Translations under genes and position numbers: made by a program
Assembly (NCBI RefSeq): GCF_900188175.1
Contig: NZ_FZOQ01000004.1
Span: 186,001 to 250,000 of the forward strand
Length of the DNA stretch: 64,000 nucleotides
Origin: Pontibacter ummariensis
GTDB taxonomy: Bacteria > Bacteroidota > Bacteroidia > Cytophagales > Hymenobacteraceae
Reading direction: 5' to 3'
The notes under the pieces: model-generated
What the model saw: only the letters and a program-made list of their open reading frames with translations
Told to the model about the DNA's origin: nothing
The model's database searches: none
In this document: positions 1 to 7,065 of the stretch, piece after piece
Layout of the letters: each line of letters opens with the position of its first letter
How positions within the stretch are numbered: the stretch's first letter is position 1

Positions 1-103
1 GCGCTCCTGCCACTGCCCTTCCTGATCGCTGCCACATGTCCCACACGCTGCGGGGAATACCCATAGGGCTTTTTATGCTGTTCTTTATCGTCCCGTTTTT
101 CAT
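1..103 (-). CDS. 5' end of an unidentified phage gene, cut by the window edge
   Basis: An ATG at 103 opens a frame that stays open to the window edge, giving 34 residues beginning MKNGTIKNSIKSPMGIPRSV. The ATG overlaps the TGA of the upstream 97-residue gene in an ATGA arrangement, which is the translational coupling seen elsewhere in this element. I do not recognise the product. The position downstream of the tape measure gene suggests a tail or tail-tip function, but that is inference from order only. Confidence 0.45.
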   Translation of the reverse strand, partial: MKNGTIKNSIKSPMGIPRSVWDMWQRSGRAVAGA

Positions 104-393
104 GGTATGAATGTTATTGCTGTAATCAGTTTTCCTTTTTCATTAACCTCCTGTGCGCCCTCTGTGGATACCCCCTGACGCTTCAGCACATCAAACACCA
201 GGTTGATGTCGTCCCACTTCAGCTGTTCTACCTCTATGCCTTCTATGCCAGCGTGTACGCCCCTAATGGCTGCTCTTAGCATGGCTTTATACTCCTGATC
301 CGTCAGTACTACCACATGCTTCTTTTGTGCCAATGGGTTTGGGGTCTGACTTTTACTTTTTTTGGAGTAAAAGTATTCTATAAGCTTTCTCAT
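100..393 (-). CDS. Hypothetical phage protein, 97 aa
   Basis: A 97-residue protein follows the tape measure gene on the same strand after a 115-base gap. It starts with a basic N-terminus (MRKLIEYFYSKKSKSQ) and the remainder is mixed alpha/beta in appearance with no cysteine or clear motif. The middle segment (KHVVVLTDQEYKAMLRAAIRG) could be a helix-rich fold. I do not recognise a family. Its stop overlaps the start of the next gene, so it belongs to the same operon. A tail-associated role would fit the position but is not shown by the sequence. Confidence 0.55.
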   Translation of the reverse strand: MRKLIEYFYSKKSKSQTPNPLAQKKHVVVLTDQEYKAMLRAAIRGVHAGIEGIEVEQLKWDDINLVFDVLKRQGVSTEGAQEVNEKGKLITAITFIP

Positions 394-508
394 CTCTTGA
401 TTGTCTTAGTTTAAAAGAGGCAGAGGGGAACAGGTCCGACCTGTTTAATAGCTTGTTCCTTTGCGTCTAAAGTCGCCAGCTAATTCTTTTCGCCCTCTGC
501 TGTTCCCT

Positions 509-2989
509 TTATTGGTTCGCAATAGTGTTTGTCTTAACATCTTTAGCCAGACTGCCCTTAATGTCGCTGATCCTGGTTACCGGGGCCGGTAGCTTGGCCA
601 TGGCTCTGGCCAGCCTGTCGTAGTCAATGGCTGGAGCTGGAGCGCCTGCCAGGAACTCCCGTGTTGCCGCTGGTAGCTGATAGGTAGGTCCGGTTACCAG
701 ACCCCCTGTAGCATAGCCGCGTAAGCCTGCCGCCTCGATGCGATGGGCTGTTACCCCGCGCTGGGTGCGCATTCTCTCCAGTTTTTCGACCAGTTCCGGG
801 TTCTGCTTTACCATCTTAGCAGTAAGTACATATTCTCCTTTGTGGACGATACCCGCGACAGCTGTAGGGGCACCATCACCAGTGTAACCACCTTCATAAA
901 ACTGTGGCGCCTGTGGTGCATCTCCACTAGAAAGCAGTTGCTTAGCCCGTAACAGGTTAGCGGTAACGGTTGCAATCGTACTGGCCATTGCTACCAGGTT
1001 ACCCGGAAAAGGTACGTCCTGTGAGGCTGCAATACCTTTTGTGATAGCTTCCGCGCTGGCAATACCAATCTGGAACAAGGCCAGGGCTTTCTGGAAGTTT
1101 GCAGACTCCTCTGACTGGTTTGCCATCAGCTGGGCAATATCTCCCAGGGATCCTGCCAGCATGGAGACCGTCTCAAACTCTGCCTGTGCTATCTCCGCTT
1201 TCCTGTCTGCCTCATATTGCCGCTGGGCTACGTTGCGCTCTACATTGGCCTGAGCCTCCTGCAGGATCTGCTCAGCATGGAGCTTACGGGCCGCTGCTTC
1301 CTTCTCTGCCGTTTCCTTGGCTACGGCTACCAGCTTCTCTGCAAACTCTTTTCGGGCTGCGAGTTCCTGCTGATCAAAGCGGGCCTGTATTACCTGCTTC
1401 TGTCTTTCAGTCAGCTCTTTGTTTGACAGCTCTATCTCCATCTCCTTTTTAGCCAGCTCCAGCTTAGCCTCCAGGCGCTCTTTGCTGCCCTCCGCTGTCT
1501 GCAGCACCAACAGCTCCAGTCCTGCTTTCTCATCCTCAATGCGCCTTTTCCGCTCTTCCTGCTCCTTTTCGCTGAGTTCCTTTGCCAGGGCAACACGCTT
1601 AGCCACCGCTTCCTTATTGAGCTGATTCAGCTTGTTGTTCATAGTGGTCTGCATCTCGAGAGAAGATTCCTGCAGCTCATCCAGCGCGGCCTCTGCCTCT
1701 GCCAGTGCGCGGTCTTCGTCATTGCCGTTATAGGTCAGTTTCTGCTCTGCCCTGATCGCTGCCACCTTATCCTGCTGCAGCTTTATCTGCTTCTGCAGCA
1801 AGCCCTGCTCAATGGCCAGGGCCTTCTCAGCAGCGGCCGCTCTTTCCTTCTCTGTCTTGGTCTGGTCTTCAACTATAAAGTTCAGCTCCTTTATCTCTCG
1901 CCTGCTCTTGGAGCGCTCCTTGTTCAGGGCAATCTCTGCTTTCTCAATGCGCTGAAACTCTTTCTCTATCCGGGCCGCTTCAACTGCCACGTTCCCAACC
2001 TCTTTAGCAAAGCCTTTCGCCTTGGCTGTGGCGTTCTCTATGCCCAGACTAACCTGCGCAATACCGTCCTGAATCTTGGTGGTGTCGCCTGACTTGAAGC
2101 CCTCCCAGATGGTGAGGAACCCTTTTAGCCTGGTGGTGACGTTGCCTATGATCTCAGTGCCCAATTTCTCCAGGAAGTCGCCTAAATCGTGGATGTCCTT
2201 AAACCAGTCAATGGTTGCTTTCCCCACATCAGACAGCCGGTCCCCAAGAAAGCCTAATACCGTGGTAATGGACTTGGTTACCTGGTTTACCTTATCAATC
2301 CCTTCCTGTGTCCTGGTAAGCCAGCTAACAAGCCCACCCAGCAGCAGCACAACCGCCCCGATGCCTGTAGCTGCCATAGCCAGCTTAAAGGCCTTGAGCA
2401 TGGAGATATTGCCACCCAGCGCATTCTTTGTAAGGGTCAGCGTGGCCTGGTAGGCCTGCTGTGCCTGGGTCGCCTTGTCGGTGATCGTGGCCAGTAAACC
2501 GGTACCGTCAACAGCCTGCAGGATGCCGCCCGTGTAGTCCCCTACTGAGCGCCCAAACTGCCCGTAACTCTGCTCCAGGTCCTTCAGCTCATCATTGAGG
2601 GCTTTCATGTCCTGCTGCATCTTCTTCCCAAGCTCAGATTCCCGCTCTTCCTTAGACAGGGCGCGGTACTCCTTCTTCATTTCGGAAAGGGCCAGGCTCA
2701 TCTGCTCCATGGATCCGGCAGCGGCTTTGTCAGCTCTGGTCTTTGCCTCCAGCGTAGCCTGTGCCAGGCGCTGCTCTTTGTTCAGGTCCTTTAGCTTGGC
2801 CTTCAGTTCTACCTGCTTCTCTATCTGCTCATCTGAGGCTTCCCCAGATTCCTTTATAGCTTTGGCTAATTGCTGCTCCTCCTTCTTCGTTTGCAGGATG
2901 TCCTTTTGCAGCGATATAATCTTCTTTCGGTATTCTCCTTCGTTAATATCGATCCGAAGCATTACGCTTCTATTCTGTTCGTCTGCCAT
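509..2989 (-). CDS. Phage tail tape measure protein
   Basis: This 826-residue protein has the layout of a tape measure protein, which sets tail length and is threaded inside the tail tube. Residues 20-145 are heptad-rich coiled coil. A hydrophobic stretch at about 203-225 (GIGAVVLLLGGLVSWL) is followed by a very long charged coiled coil (about 330-640), and a second hydrophobic Ala/Ile-rich stretch lies near 650-720. The tail has the motif FYEGGYTGDGAPTAVAGIVH followed by KGEYV, common near the C-terminus of Bacteroidota tape measure proteins. It begins 5 bases after the stop of a 57-residue gene. It is the largest gene of the element. Its presence implies a tailed particle, although no capsid gene is visible here. 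Confidence 0.85.
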   Translation of the reverse strand: MADEQNRSVMLRIDINEGEYRKKIISLQKDILQTKKEEQQLAKAIKESGEASDEQIEKQVELKAKLKDLNKEQRLAQATLEAKTRADKAAAGSMEQMSLALSEMKKEYRALSKEERESELGKKMQQDMKALNDELKDLEQSYGQFGRSVGDYTGGILQAVDGTGLLATITDKATQAQQAYQATLTLTKNALGGNISMLKAFKLAMAATGIGAVVLLLGGLVSWLTRTQEGIDKVNQVTKSITTVLGFLGDRLSDVGKATIDWFKDIHDLGDFLEKLGTEIIGNVTTRLKGFLTIWEGFKSGDTTKIQDGIAQVSLGIENATAKAKGFAKEVGNVAVEAARIEKEFQRIEKAEIALNKERSKSRREIKELNFIVEDQTKTEKERAAAAEKALAIEQGLLQKQIKLQQDKVAAIRAEQKLTYNGNDEDRALAEAEAALDELQESSLEMQTTMNNKLNQLNKEAVAKRVALAKELSEKEQEERKRRIEDEKAGLELLVLQTAEGSKERLEAKLELAKKEMEIELSNKELTERQKQVIQARFDQQELAARKEFAEKLVAVAKETAEKEAAARKLHAEQILQEAQANVERNVAQRQYEADRKAEIAQAEFETVSMLAGSLGDIAQLMANQSEESANFQKALALFQIGIASAEAITKGIAASQDVPFPGNLVAMASTIATVTANLLRAKQLLSSGDAPQAPQFYEGGYTGDGAPTAVAGIVHKGEYVLTAKMVKQNPELVEKLERMRTQRGVTAHRIEAAGLRGYATGGLVTGPTYQLPAATREFLAGAPAPAIDYDRLARAMAKLPAPVTRISDIKGSLAKDVKTNTIANQ

Positions 2990-2994
2990 CTCTG

Positions 2995-3168
2995 TCAGTG
3001 TATAGTGTTATTACTATGTTTGAAGTACTCCGGACGGTCCCGCTGCAGCTTCTCCAGCGCTTCTTTCTGCTCCACATTGCGCACCAGGTCCCCGGATTGA
3101 TCTATTATGAAACAGGGAACCGCTGCCGGCTCCCTGCTCCTGATCTTCTGAATGATTGCGTGCTTCAC
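2995..3168 (-). CDS. Small phage protein, 57 aa, GTG start
   Basis: A GTG at 3168 preceded by a strong AAGGAGG ribosome site opens a 57-residue frame (VKHAIIQKIRSREPAAVPCF...) that ends 5 bases before the tape measure start. The ribosome site overlaps the TAG stop of the upstream 229-residue gene. The GTG lies in the same frame as that gene, only the TAG and one proline codon away, so reinitiation or stop readthrough could yield an extended product. The position directly before a tape measure gene is where many phages keep tail assembly chaperones, often expressed by frameshift. No family is recognised and the chaperone idea is positional only. Confidence 0.6.
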   Translation of the reverse strand: MKHAIIQKIRSREPAAVPCFIIDQSGDLVRNVEQKEALEKLQRDRPEYFKHSNNTIH

Positions 3169-3171
3169 AGG

Positions 3172-3861
3172 CTACCTCCTTTTGCTTTTTGCCAATGTGA
3201 CCATGTGGCTTTTAAGCACGCTTGGGTTCTTTGTCAGCTCGCTTGTTAAGTCGTTTTGCTTAATCACAGACTTAGAAACAACGTGTAGCCCGTATCTCTC
3301 GCTCAGGTATCCAACCCTTTCGAATATTTCGTCAAAGATGATAGCTGCCTCTTTTTCCTCATCTGTCTCTGCATAAACAGAGTGATGATCCACAAACCTT
3401 TCTATGGCCTCCTGTTTGAAAGTGGCTGTAAAGCCATTGATTTCAAAGTTGCCAACTACCAGCACGTACTGCAGGCTTTGTCCTGCATTGCTGATAATGC
3501 CATCAATCACTTTCCTGATATTAGCCAGTGCCAGGTTAGCAGGTATCACGTTGGGGATTTCTATCATTTCCCTAACCTTCTCCAGGCTGAAGACCATACC
3601 CTGAACAGTTACAGGCCCTGTGGCCATACGCTCCCGTACCTGTCGCTCCAATGGCTTGTTACCATTGATAGCGCTTACTACTTCCTCAATACTGAACTCT
3701 CCAACGTTCAGCTTCTCCAGCTCTGCCAGTGCCTTGTTAAAAGCGGCAGTGACAGCTGGCAGGTTCTTCTCTAACCTTGCAATTTCCCGCTCGTCACGCT
3801 GCAGGACCATTTTCTCTGTGGGGATCTCTACTCTGAATCCCTCTTTTACTTGTGTGTTCAT
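3172..3861 (-). CDS. Hypothetical phage protein, 229 aa
   Basis: A 229-residue soluble protein, with no signal peptide or membrane segment. The N-terminal third is helical with a charged repeat-like stretch (about 22-50), followed by a mixed region containing LQYVLVVGNFEINGFTATFK. The C-terminus ends in a basic SKRR just before a TAG whose last bases form part of the ribosome site of the next gene. It sits two genes upstream of the tape measure gene, so a tail tube or tail assembly chaperone role is possible. Neither is supported by a motif I can name. Confidence 0.6.
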   Translation of the reverse strand: MNTQVKEGFRVEIPTEKMVLQRDEREIARLEKNLPAVTAAFNKALAELEKLNVGEFSIEEVVSAINGNKPLERQVRERMATGPVTVQGMVFSLEKVREMIEIPNVIPANLALANIRKVIDGIISNAGQSLQYVLVVGNFEINGFTATFKQEAIERFVDHHSVYAETDEEKEAAIIFDEIFERVGYLSERYGLHVVSKSVIKQNDLTSELTKNPSVLKSHMVTLAKSKRR

Positions 3862-3916
3862 TGGTGTAAAAAATTTAAGGGTGAAAAATAGACTGTTAGG
3901 CTTGGTTTAGGTTGTG

Positions 3917-4291
3917 CTACTGTGCTATTACCGCCCCGGGCAGCGGCATGTAATGCGTTATGGTCTGGTCTTTCCCTACTCTGGCCATTCTACCGGCCCT
4001 GTACTCATAGACATCCTTCAGCTGGCCATAGAGAACCTTCGTGGCGTGCTTGAGCTGCCCATCATAAGCCCGGTAGCGTACCGAACCCAGGAAGAAACCC
4101 CGGGGTAATTCCCGCCTCTTAAGCTCTCCCTCTGCGGGTAGCCACTCCGTTTCCACTGGTACCGGCTCTGCTGTTAGTTGCCGCAATTTTGCGGCCTCCT
4201 CTTCCGGTTCTTCCGTCTCTTCAGGTAAGTCGACTCCCATATAATCGACTTCTAAGCCTTCAATAAGGCCCTCTTCGTACAGGTATGTCAT
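3917..4291 (-). CDS. Hypothetical phage protein, about 124 aa
   Basis: The frame opens with GTG-ATG (4294 and 4291) and I prefer the ATG. The protein has an acidic N-terminal half (about 20-40, rich in Glu) and a basic, aromatic C-terminal half (RGFFLGSVRYRAYDGQLK...). That split is typical of small phage structural or decoration proteins but is not diagnostic. No family recognised. It is followed after 55 bases by the 229-residue gene. Just upstream of the start lies a TAGG tetranucleotide repeat that could alter spacing of the leader. Confidence 0.55.
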   Translation of the reverse strand: MTYLYEEGLIEGLEVDYMGVDLPEETEEPEEEAAKLRQLTAEPVPVETEWLPAEGELKRRELPRGFFLGSVRYRAYDGQLKHATKVLYGQLKDVYEYRAGRMARVGKDQTITHYMPLPGAVIAQ

Positions 4292-4315
4292 CACTGGTTT
4301 AGGTTTGTTTGGTTT

Positions 4316-4340
4316 TAGGTAGGTAGGTAGGTAGGATAGG
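4316..4340. repeat. TAGG tetranucleotide repeat
   Basis: Five uninterrupted TAGG copies occupy 4316-4335 and a sixth follows one base later. On the coding strand this is a CCTA tract ending about 25 bases before the ATG at 4291. Short tandem repeats of this unit length can slip and change promoter or leader spacing, but nothing here shows that it does. Confidence 0.8.
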
Positions 4341-4554
4341 CAGGACCTTAAACGCCCTGCTTAAACCGTATGATAAAATGAATGAAAAGGCTGTTCCAGT
4401 AGCTTGAAAGAGGGCCTGCTGCCCTGCTATTTAGCTATATTAAAAATACTTAATATAAAGGGAATCAGGCTCCTAGATGTTACTTAACCTGCTCGGGCCG
4501 TTCTGTTTGCTTTTGGTTTGGGCGAAGGGAGAAACCGATTCAGTACCCCACCCC

Positions 4555-4929
4555 TTATTTAACCAACCAGGATGGTCTGGACATTACTTTAGTCCATGGT
4601 TGCAGCAAGACGGTGCGCGCTGTGTCTATCTCTTCCTCGCTTAATGTGGTAAGGTCAGCCCGGTTCAATATGTCGCGCTCTGGGGCCTCTGCGTTAGCCT
4701 TCCTAAGAAGAAGAATAAACAGCTTTAGTTCAGGCACAGTAAAGTGTTCAAAGCCCTTGCTCTCCTCATGCCTAAGCATAAAGTTCTTGTATACCTGTTG
4801 CTCTGGAGCAGTGAGCAGGTCGGTATCTACTTCAGGACCGCATACAAGGCGCTGCAGGTCTTCAAGAGAGCCGGGCTTGCCCTGCAGCATGTCCTTAAGC
4901 AGGGATCTTAGCTGAGTAGTGTTTACCAT
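4555..4929 (-). CDS. Small phage protein with shared N-terminal motif, 124 aa
   Basis: The start is taken as the ATG at 4929, which overlaps the TGA of the upstream gene (TGATG); a GTG lies one codon earlier. The N-terminus (TTQLRSLLKDMLQGKPGSLE) resembles the N-termini of the two genes immediately upstream: a basic helix containing LLK-x-(M/L)LQG, then an acidic turn. The rest is helical (FTVPELKLFILLLRKANAEA) and unrecognised. The tight overlap with its neighbours shows it is part of a polycistronic message running from the terminase small subunit. Function unknown. Confidence 0.6.
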   Translation of the reverse strand: MVNTTQLRSLLKDMLQGKPGSLEDLQRLVCGPEVDTDLLTAPEQQVYKNFMLRHEESKGFEHFTVPELKLFILLLRKANAEAPERDILNRADLTTLSEEEIDTARTVLLQPWTKVMSRPSWLVK

Positions 4930-5198
4930 CACAGTACCACGTCCCTTTCACAGAAAGCCAGCGGAACCTTGCTCTCTCTTATCTTGATGAGGAATACCTC
5001 CCGATCTCCTACCACGGCCTCCATCTGCTCCTTGGTAAGCCCATCTTGCCCCTCCACGGTATAAGTGCCATCAGCGCGCAGCATTACGCCCACCATCTCA
5101 AACTGCGAGGCTTCCCGCTTTAACTTCTTAACCACCTCCTCAGGGTCTTCTGTGCCCTGCAGCAGCTGCTTTAATAGTTCTCTTCTGTTATCCTTCAT
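4929..5198 (-). CDS. Small phage protein with shared N-terminal motif, 89 aa
   Basis: An 89-residue protein translated from an ATG that overlaps the stop of the upstream gene by four bases (ATGA). Its first 30 residues (NRRELLKQLLQGTEDPEE...) closely match the N-terminus of the preceding 63-residue protein. The remainder carries a small beta-rich segment (VGVMLRADGTYTVEGQDG) and no catalytic motif. The three consecutive genes therefore share an N-terminal module joined to different C-terminal parts. A docking or cargo tag is one possibility; no function is demonstrated. Confidence 0.6.
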   Translation of the reverse strand: MKDNRRELLKQLLQGTEDPEEVVKKLKREASQFEMVGVMLRADGTYTVEGQDGLTKEQMEAVVGDREVFLIKIRESKVPLAFCERDVVL

Positions 5199-5386
5199 GT
5201 GCCAGTAGGGAATAAGTTTTTAACCACTTCGTTATCGGTGCCGCCCATAAACTCTACCACCGCTTTATAGATGTCAAAGCCCTTAACCTCTTCCAGCTTC
5301 TCCTTTACCTGGTCAGCGCTCAGCGCCCCGGAAAGTATCTGCTTCAGCACTTCCCGCTTGTTTGTATCACCTTGGTTTCTTCTCAT
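5195..5386 (-). CDS. Small phage protein with shared N-terminal motif, 63 aa
   Basis: A 63-residue protein whose ATG overlaps the TGA of the terminase small subunit gene (ATGA at 5386-5383). The N-terminal half (NKREVLKQILSGALSADQVK) is the shortest version of the motif shared with the next two genes, and the C-terminal half is short (FDIYKAVVEFMGGTDNEVVK). No known family is recognised. The immediate link to terS suggests that it is made with the packaging protein, so a role in DNA packaging or capsid assembly is possible but unproved. Confidence 0.6.
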   Translation of the reverse strand: MRRNQGDTNKREVLKQILSGALSADQVKEKLEEVKGFDIYKAVVEFMGGTDNEVVKNLFPTGT

Positions 5387-5892
5387 TTCTTCACCTTGGC
5401 CAGTAGTTCTTTAATCAGCTGATCCAGACGCTCAGGTGGTAGCTTATCAATCAGGTCCGAAGACGTCATGTAGCCGCCCAGGTGCTTCATCAGCATGTCC
5501 AGAGCTGTAAGCTTTGAGTGCATCTTTACCTTGCGGGTGGTGCCGTACTTGTTGATGGTCTCGGAGATCTCGGCAATGGATGCCAGCTGTGCCGGGGTTA
5601 GCTCTTCAAAGGGTTTTACCTTCAGCCCATCAGAGGACTGCAGCACATCTGAGACGTTGGTAAAGGCGATCTTTACCAACTCCTGCACGACGCTCTTTAC
5701 TTCTACTCCTGATTCCTGCATGATCTGGTTTCGGAGCGCTGCCAACTGTTGCTGTACTTCCGGATTCTTCAGCAGGCGCTGCCCTTGAGAGTAAGCCGTC
5801 TTTTCAGAGTAGCCGGCACGCAATGCCGCTTGAGTGGCGTTCTGGTCTTTGATGTATTCCAGGCAAAAGCGGTCCTGTTTGGGTTTAAGCAT
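5383..5892 (-). CDS. Phage terminase small subunit
   Basis: This 169-residue protein starts LKPKQDRFCLEYIKDQNATQ, followed by AALRAGYSEKTAYSQGQRLL, which is the N-terminal DNA-binding helix-turn-helix of the Terminase_2 small subunit family. The small subunit recognises the packaging site and recruits the large ATPase subunit. The C-terminal half (LTPAQLASIAEISETINKYG...) is the oligomerisation part. It heads an operon of tightly overlapping small genes running toward the tape measure gene. No large terminase subunit follows it in this window, which is unusual for a complete phage. Length is normal for the family. Confidence 0.85.
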   Translation of the reverse strand: MLKPKQDRFCLEYIKDQNATQAALRAGYSEKTAYSQGQRLLKNPEVQQQLAALRNQIMQESGVEVKSVVQELVKIAFTNVSDVLQSSDGLKVKPFEELTPAQLASIAEISETINKYGTTRKVKMHSKLTALDMLMKHLGGYMTSSDLIDKLPPERLDQLIKELLAKVKK

Positions 5893-5905
5893 ATAAGGCT
5901 ATTTT

Positions 5906-5925
5906 GTCCGAACTATGTCCGATTT
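5906..5925 (-). promoter_or_regulatory. Operator-like GTCCGA repeats upstream of terS
   Basis: Two GTCCGA boxes begin 11 bases apart just upstream of the terS start codon. The first box, GTCCGAACT (5906-5914), is identical over nine bases to a box in the integrase promoter at 12058-12066. The common sequence and the promoter positions suggest binding by one regulator; the regulator is not identified. Confidence 0.4.
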
Positions 5926-6083
5926 TTTAAAAAATGAGGTGTAGCTATACTTAAAAAGGTTGTTTTTCACTCCTTTAGGGACTAGAACCCGTATTTTTTT
6001 CGAAAAGCCACCCTTTTCCAAAAGCATATTGCTTACCTTTGAGACACTACTTAGGCCTCTGAGTGCGTTAGGTAGTTATGGCA

Positions 6084-6099
6084 ATACAGTTTGCCGCTG
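6084..6099. repeat. 16-bp direct repeat, left copy (possible attachment-site core)
   Basis: ATACAGTTTGCCGCTG is repeated exactly at 12019-12034, where it overlaps the integrase start codon. Weak similarity continues for about 20 bases to the right of both copies. This could be an attachment core or a copied leader of an integrase gene. Confidence 0.5.
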
Positions 6100-6108
6100 G
6101 TGTTGTCT

Positions 6109-6145
6109 AAAAGGCTGCTGGATGTCGGGTCTAGCAGCCTTTTTT
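6109..6145. terminator. Intrinsic terminator, possibly bidirectional
   Basis: An 11-bp stem (AAAAGGCTGCT paired with AGCAGCCTTTT) with a 13-base loop is followed by a T run on the plus strand and has an A/T flank on the other side. On the minus strand it would end transcription from the early genes before terS, which would make terS depend on its own promoter. Confidence 0.7.
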
Positions 6146-6241
6146 GTTTATATAAAAATACCTATATAAAGTCTTACCACCCACGCTTATATCAAGACAA
6201 GTTACTTAACCTTAATAGGTTGCACCCTAAATACACACGGC

Positions 6242-6517
6242 TTAGCATGTGGTGCCCTCTTCATGAGTTTCAACATTATTCAACACTTGGCCTTGCTTCT
6301 TTAGGATTGGATGACGGTGCACAAACTGTCTGAAGGCATTGTAAGTGCGCCCCAGGCGTTCTGCCATCTGCCGTCCATCCAGGTGTCCCTCAGTGTAGTA
6401 AGCCTGCGTGTCCCTTATGTCCGATGTGGTGTAGGCTCGTCGCCTTCTAGATGGGTCTATTTTCATTTCAAAATCAAAAAACAGGTCAAGCGATACATGT
6501 GTGGGCGCCTGAAACAT
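6242..6517 (-). CDS. Small HTH-like phage protein, 91 aa
   Basis: After an N-terminal extension, the protein has a basic cluster (DPSRRRRAYTTSDI) and then a helix-turn-helix-like stretch, EGHLDGRQMAERLGRTYNAF, in which a helix, a GxxxGRQMAERLGR turn and a second helix can be seen. This resembles small DNA-binding proteins of phages and SANT-like domains. An internal ATG at residue 18 is an alternative start. It is the last gene of the early operon before the terminator at 6109-6145, so a regulator of the late (terS) operon is an attractive but unproved role. Confidence 0.55.
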   Translation of the reverse strand: MFQAPTHVSLDLFFDFEMKIDPSRRRRAYTTSDIRDTQAYYTEGHLDGRQMAERLGRTYNAFRQFVHRHPILKKQGQVLNNVETHEEGTTC

Positions 6518-6590
6518 TGATAGGGGGTAGGAGGGGGCTATTCTAAGCGGGGATACCCAGGGGGACCTAGTACCAAAAGGTTGCTTAGAG

Positions 6591-6625
6591 GCGGTTATGG
6601 TACTGTTTTCCAGCGGTTATGGTAC
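6591..6625 (-). promoter_or_regulatory. Pair of 13-bp direct repeats, candidate operator
   Basis: GCGGTTATGGTAC occurs at 6591-6603 and again at 6613-6625. The 22-base spacing is about two helical turns, so both lie on one face of the DNA. The pair sits about 75-105 bases upstream of the HTH-like gene at 6517 and just after the stop of the 99-residue gene. Confidence 0.4.
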
Positions 6626-6635
6626 CTATAAATTA

Positions 6636-6935
6636 TTAGCCTGCACACCTCTCTTCGTGATAAATGCACCCAAAGTCTTGACGGGTGTACATATCCGTGT
6701 TCAAATCGTCCAGGTTGTACTCTACATCCCCATCTGTATACAGGACCTCATTGCCGTAGGTCTTATGTTCAAAGTAGGTACCGTGCTGGTAAAGCAAGCC
6801 ACAACCGCAGCAGCCAAACACTGGCTGAGGTAGGCCCTCAAATCTTGGTTTGTTCCGTGACCAGTGTTTACAGGTCTGGCAGTAAATGCCTTTTTGCTCC
6901 GGTTGCGGCGTTTGGGTAGGTTTCTGGGTTTCCAT
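6636..6935 (-). CDS. Cysteine-rich small phage protein, 99 aa
   Basis: A 99-residue protein with a CxxC pair near residue 19 (YCQTCKHW), a CCGC cluster near residue 42 and two further cysteines near the C-terminus (GCIYHEERC), plus several histidines. The spacing suggests a zinc-binding fold. I do not recognise a defined family. It is transcribed with the replication genes upstream, separated from them by a repeat-rich 120-base stretch. A DNA-binding or protein-binding accessory role is conceivable. Confidence 0.55.
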   Translation of the reverse strand: METQKPTQTPQPEQKGIYCQTCKHWSRNKPRFEGLPQPVFGCCGCGLLYQHGTYFEHKTYGNEVLYTDGDVEYNLDDLNTDMYTRQDFGCIYHEERCAG

Positions 6936-6960
6936 AATGATAGATTGGTTTTGTTCGTAG

Positions 6961-7065
6961 CTGGTTTAGTGGTTTAAACTAGTTTATCTAAACCACCTGT
7001 TTAACTGGTTTACTAGTTTACCCGCCCTATATATAGGCGGGTTAAACCAGTGGATTAAACTACTG
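6961..7065. promoter_or_regulatory. Cluster of GGTTTA/TAAACC repeats with a hairpin
   Basis: Within about 100 bases there are at least six GGTTTA or TAAACC units in both orientations, two ACTAGTTTA repeats, and a GC-rich hairpin at 7021-7041 (CCCGCC, an AT loop, GGCGGG). The cluster lies between the replication ATPase stop and the 99-residue gene start. It could be an operator array, an iteron-type origin near the replication genes, or a terminator. The sequence does not distinguish these. Confidence 0.45.

Larger units (their letters stand above)
5893..6241. other. Gene-free stretch between the terS operon and the early genes
   Basis: About 350 bases carry no credible gene. The stretch holds the operator-like boxes in front of terS, one copy of a 16-bp direct repeat, and an intrinsic terminator. 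The segment GGGACTAGAACCC near 5988 looks superficially like part of a tRNA T-arm, but the stem does not pair, so I do not call a tRNA remnant. Confidence 0.6.

Noticed and set aside
5980..6015. Possible tRNA 3' remnant (GGGACTAGAACCC) near the left repeat
   Set aside because: The T-arm stem does not pair and the acceptor strand and CCA end are absent.
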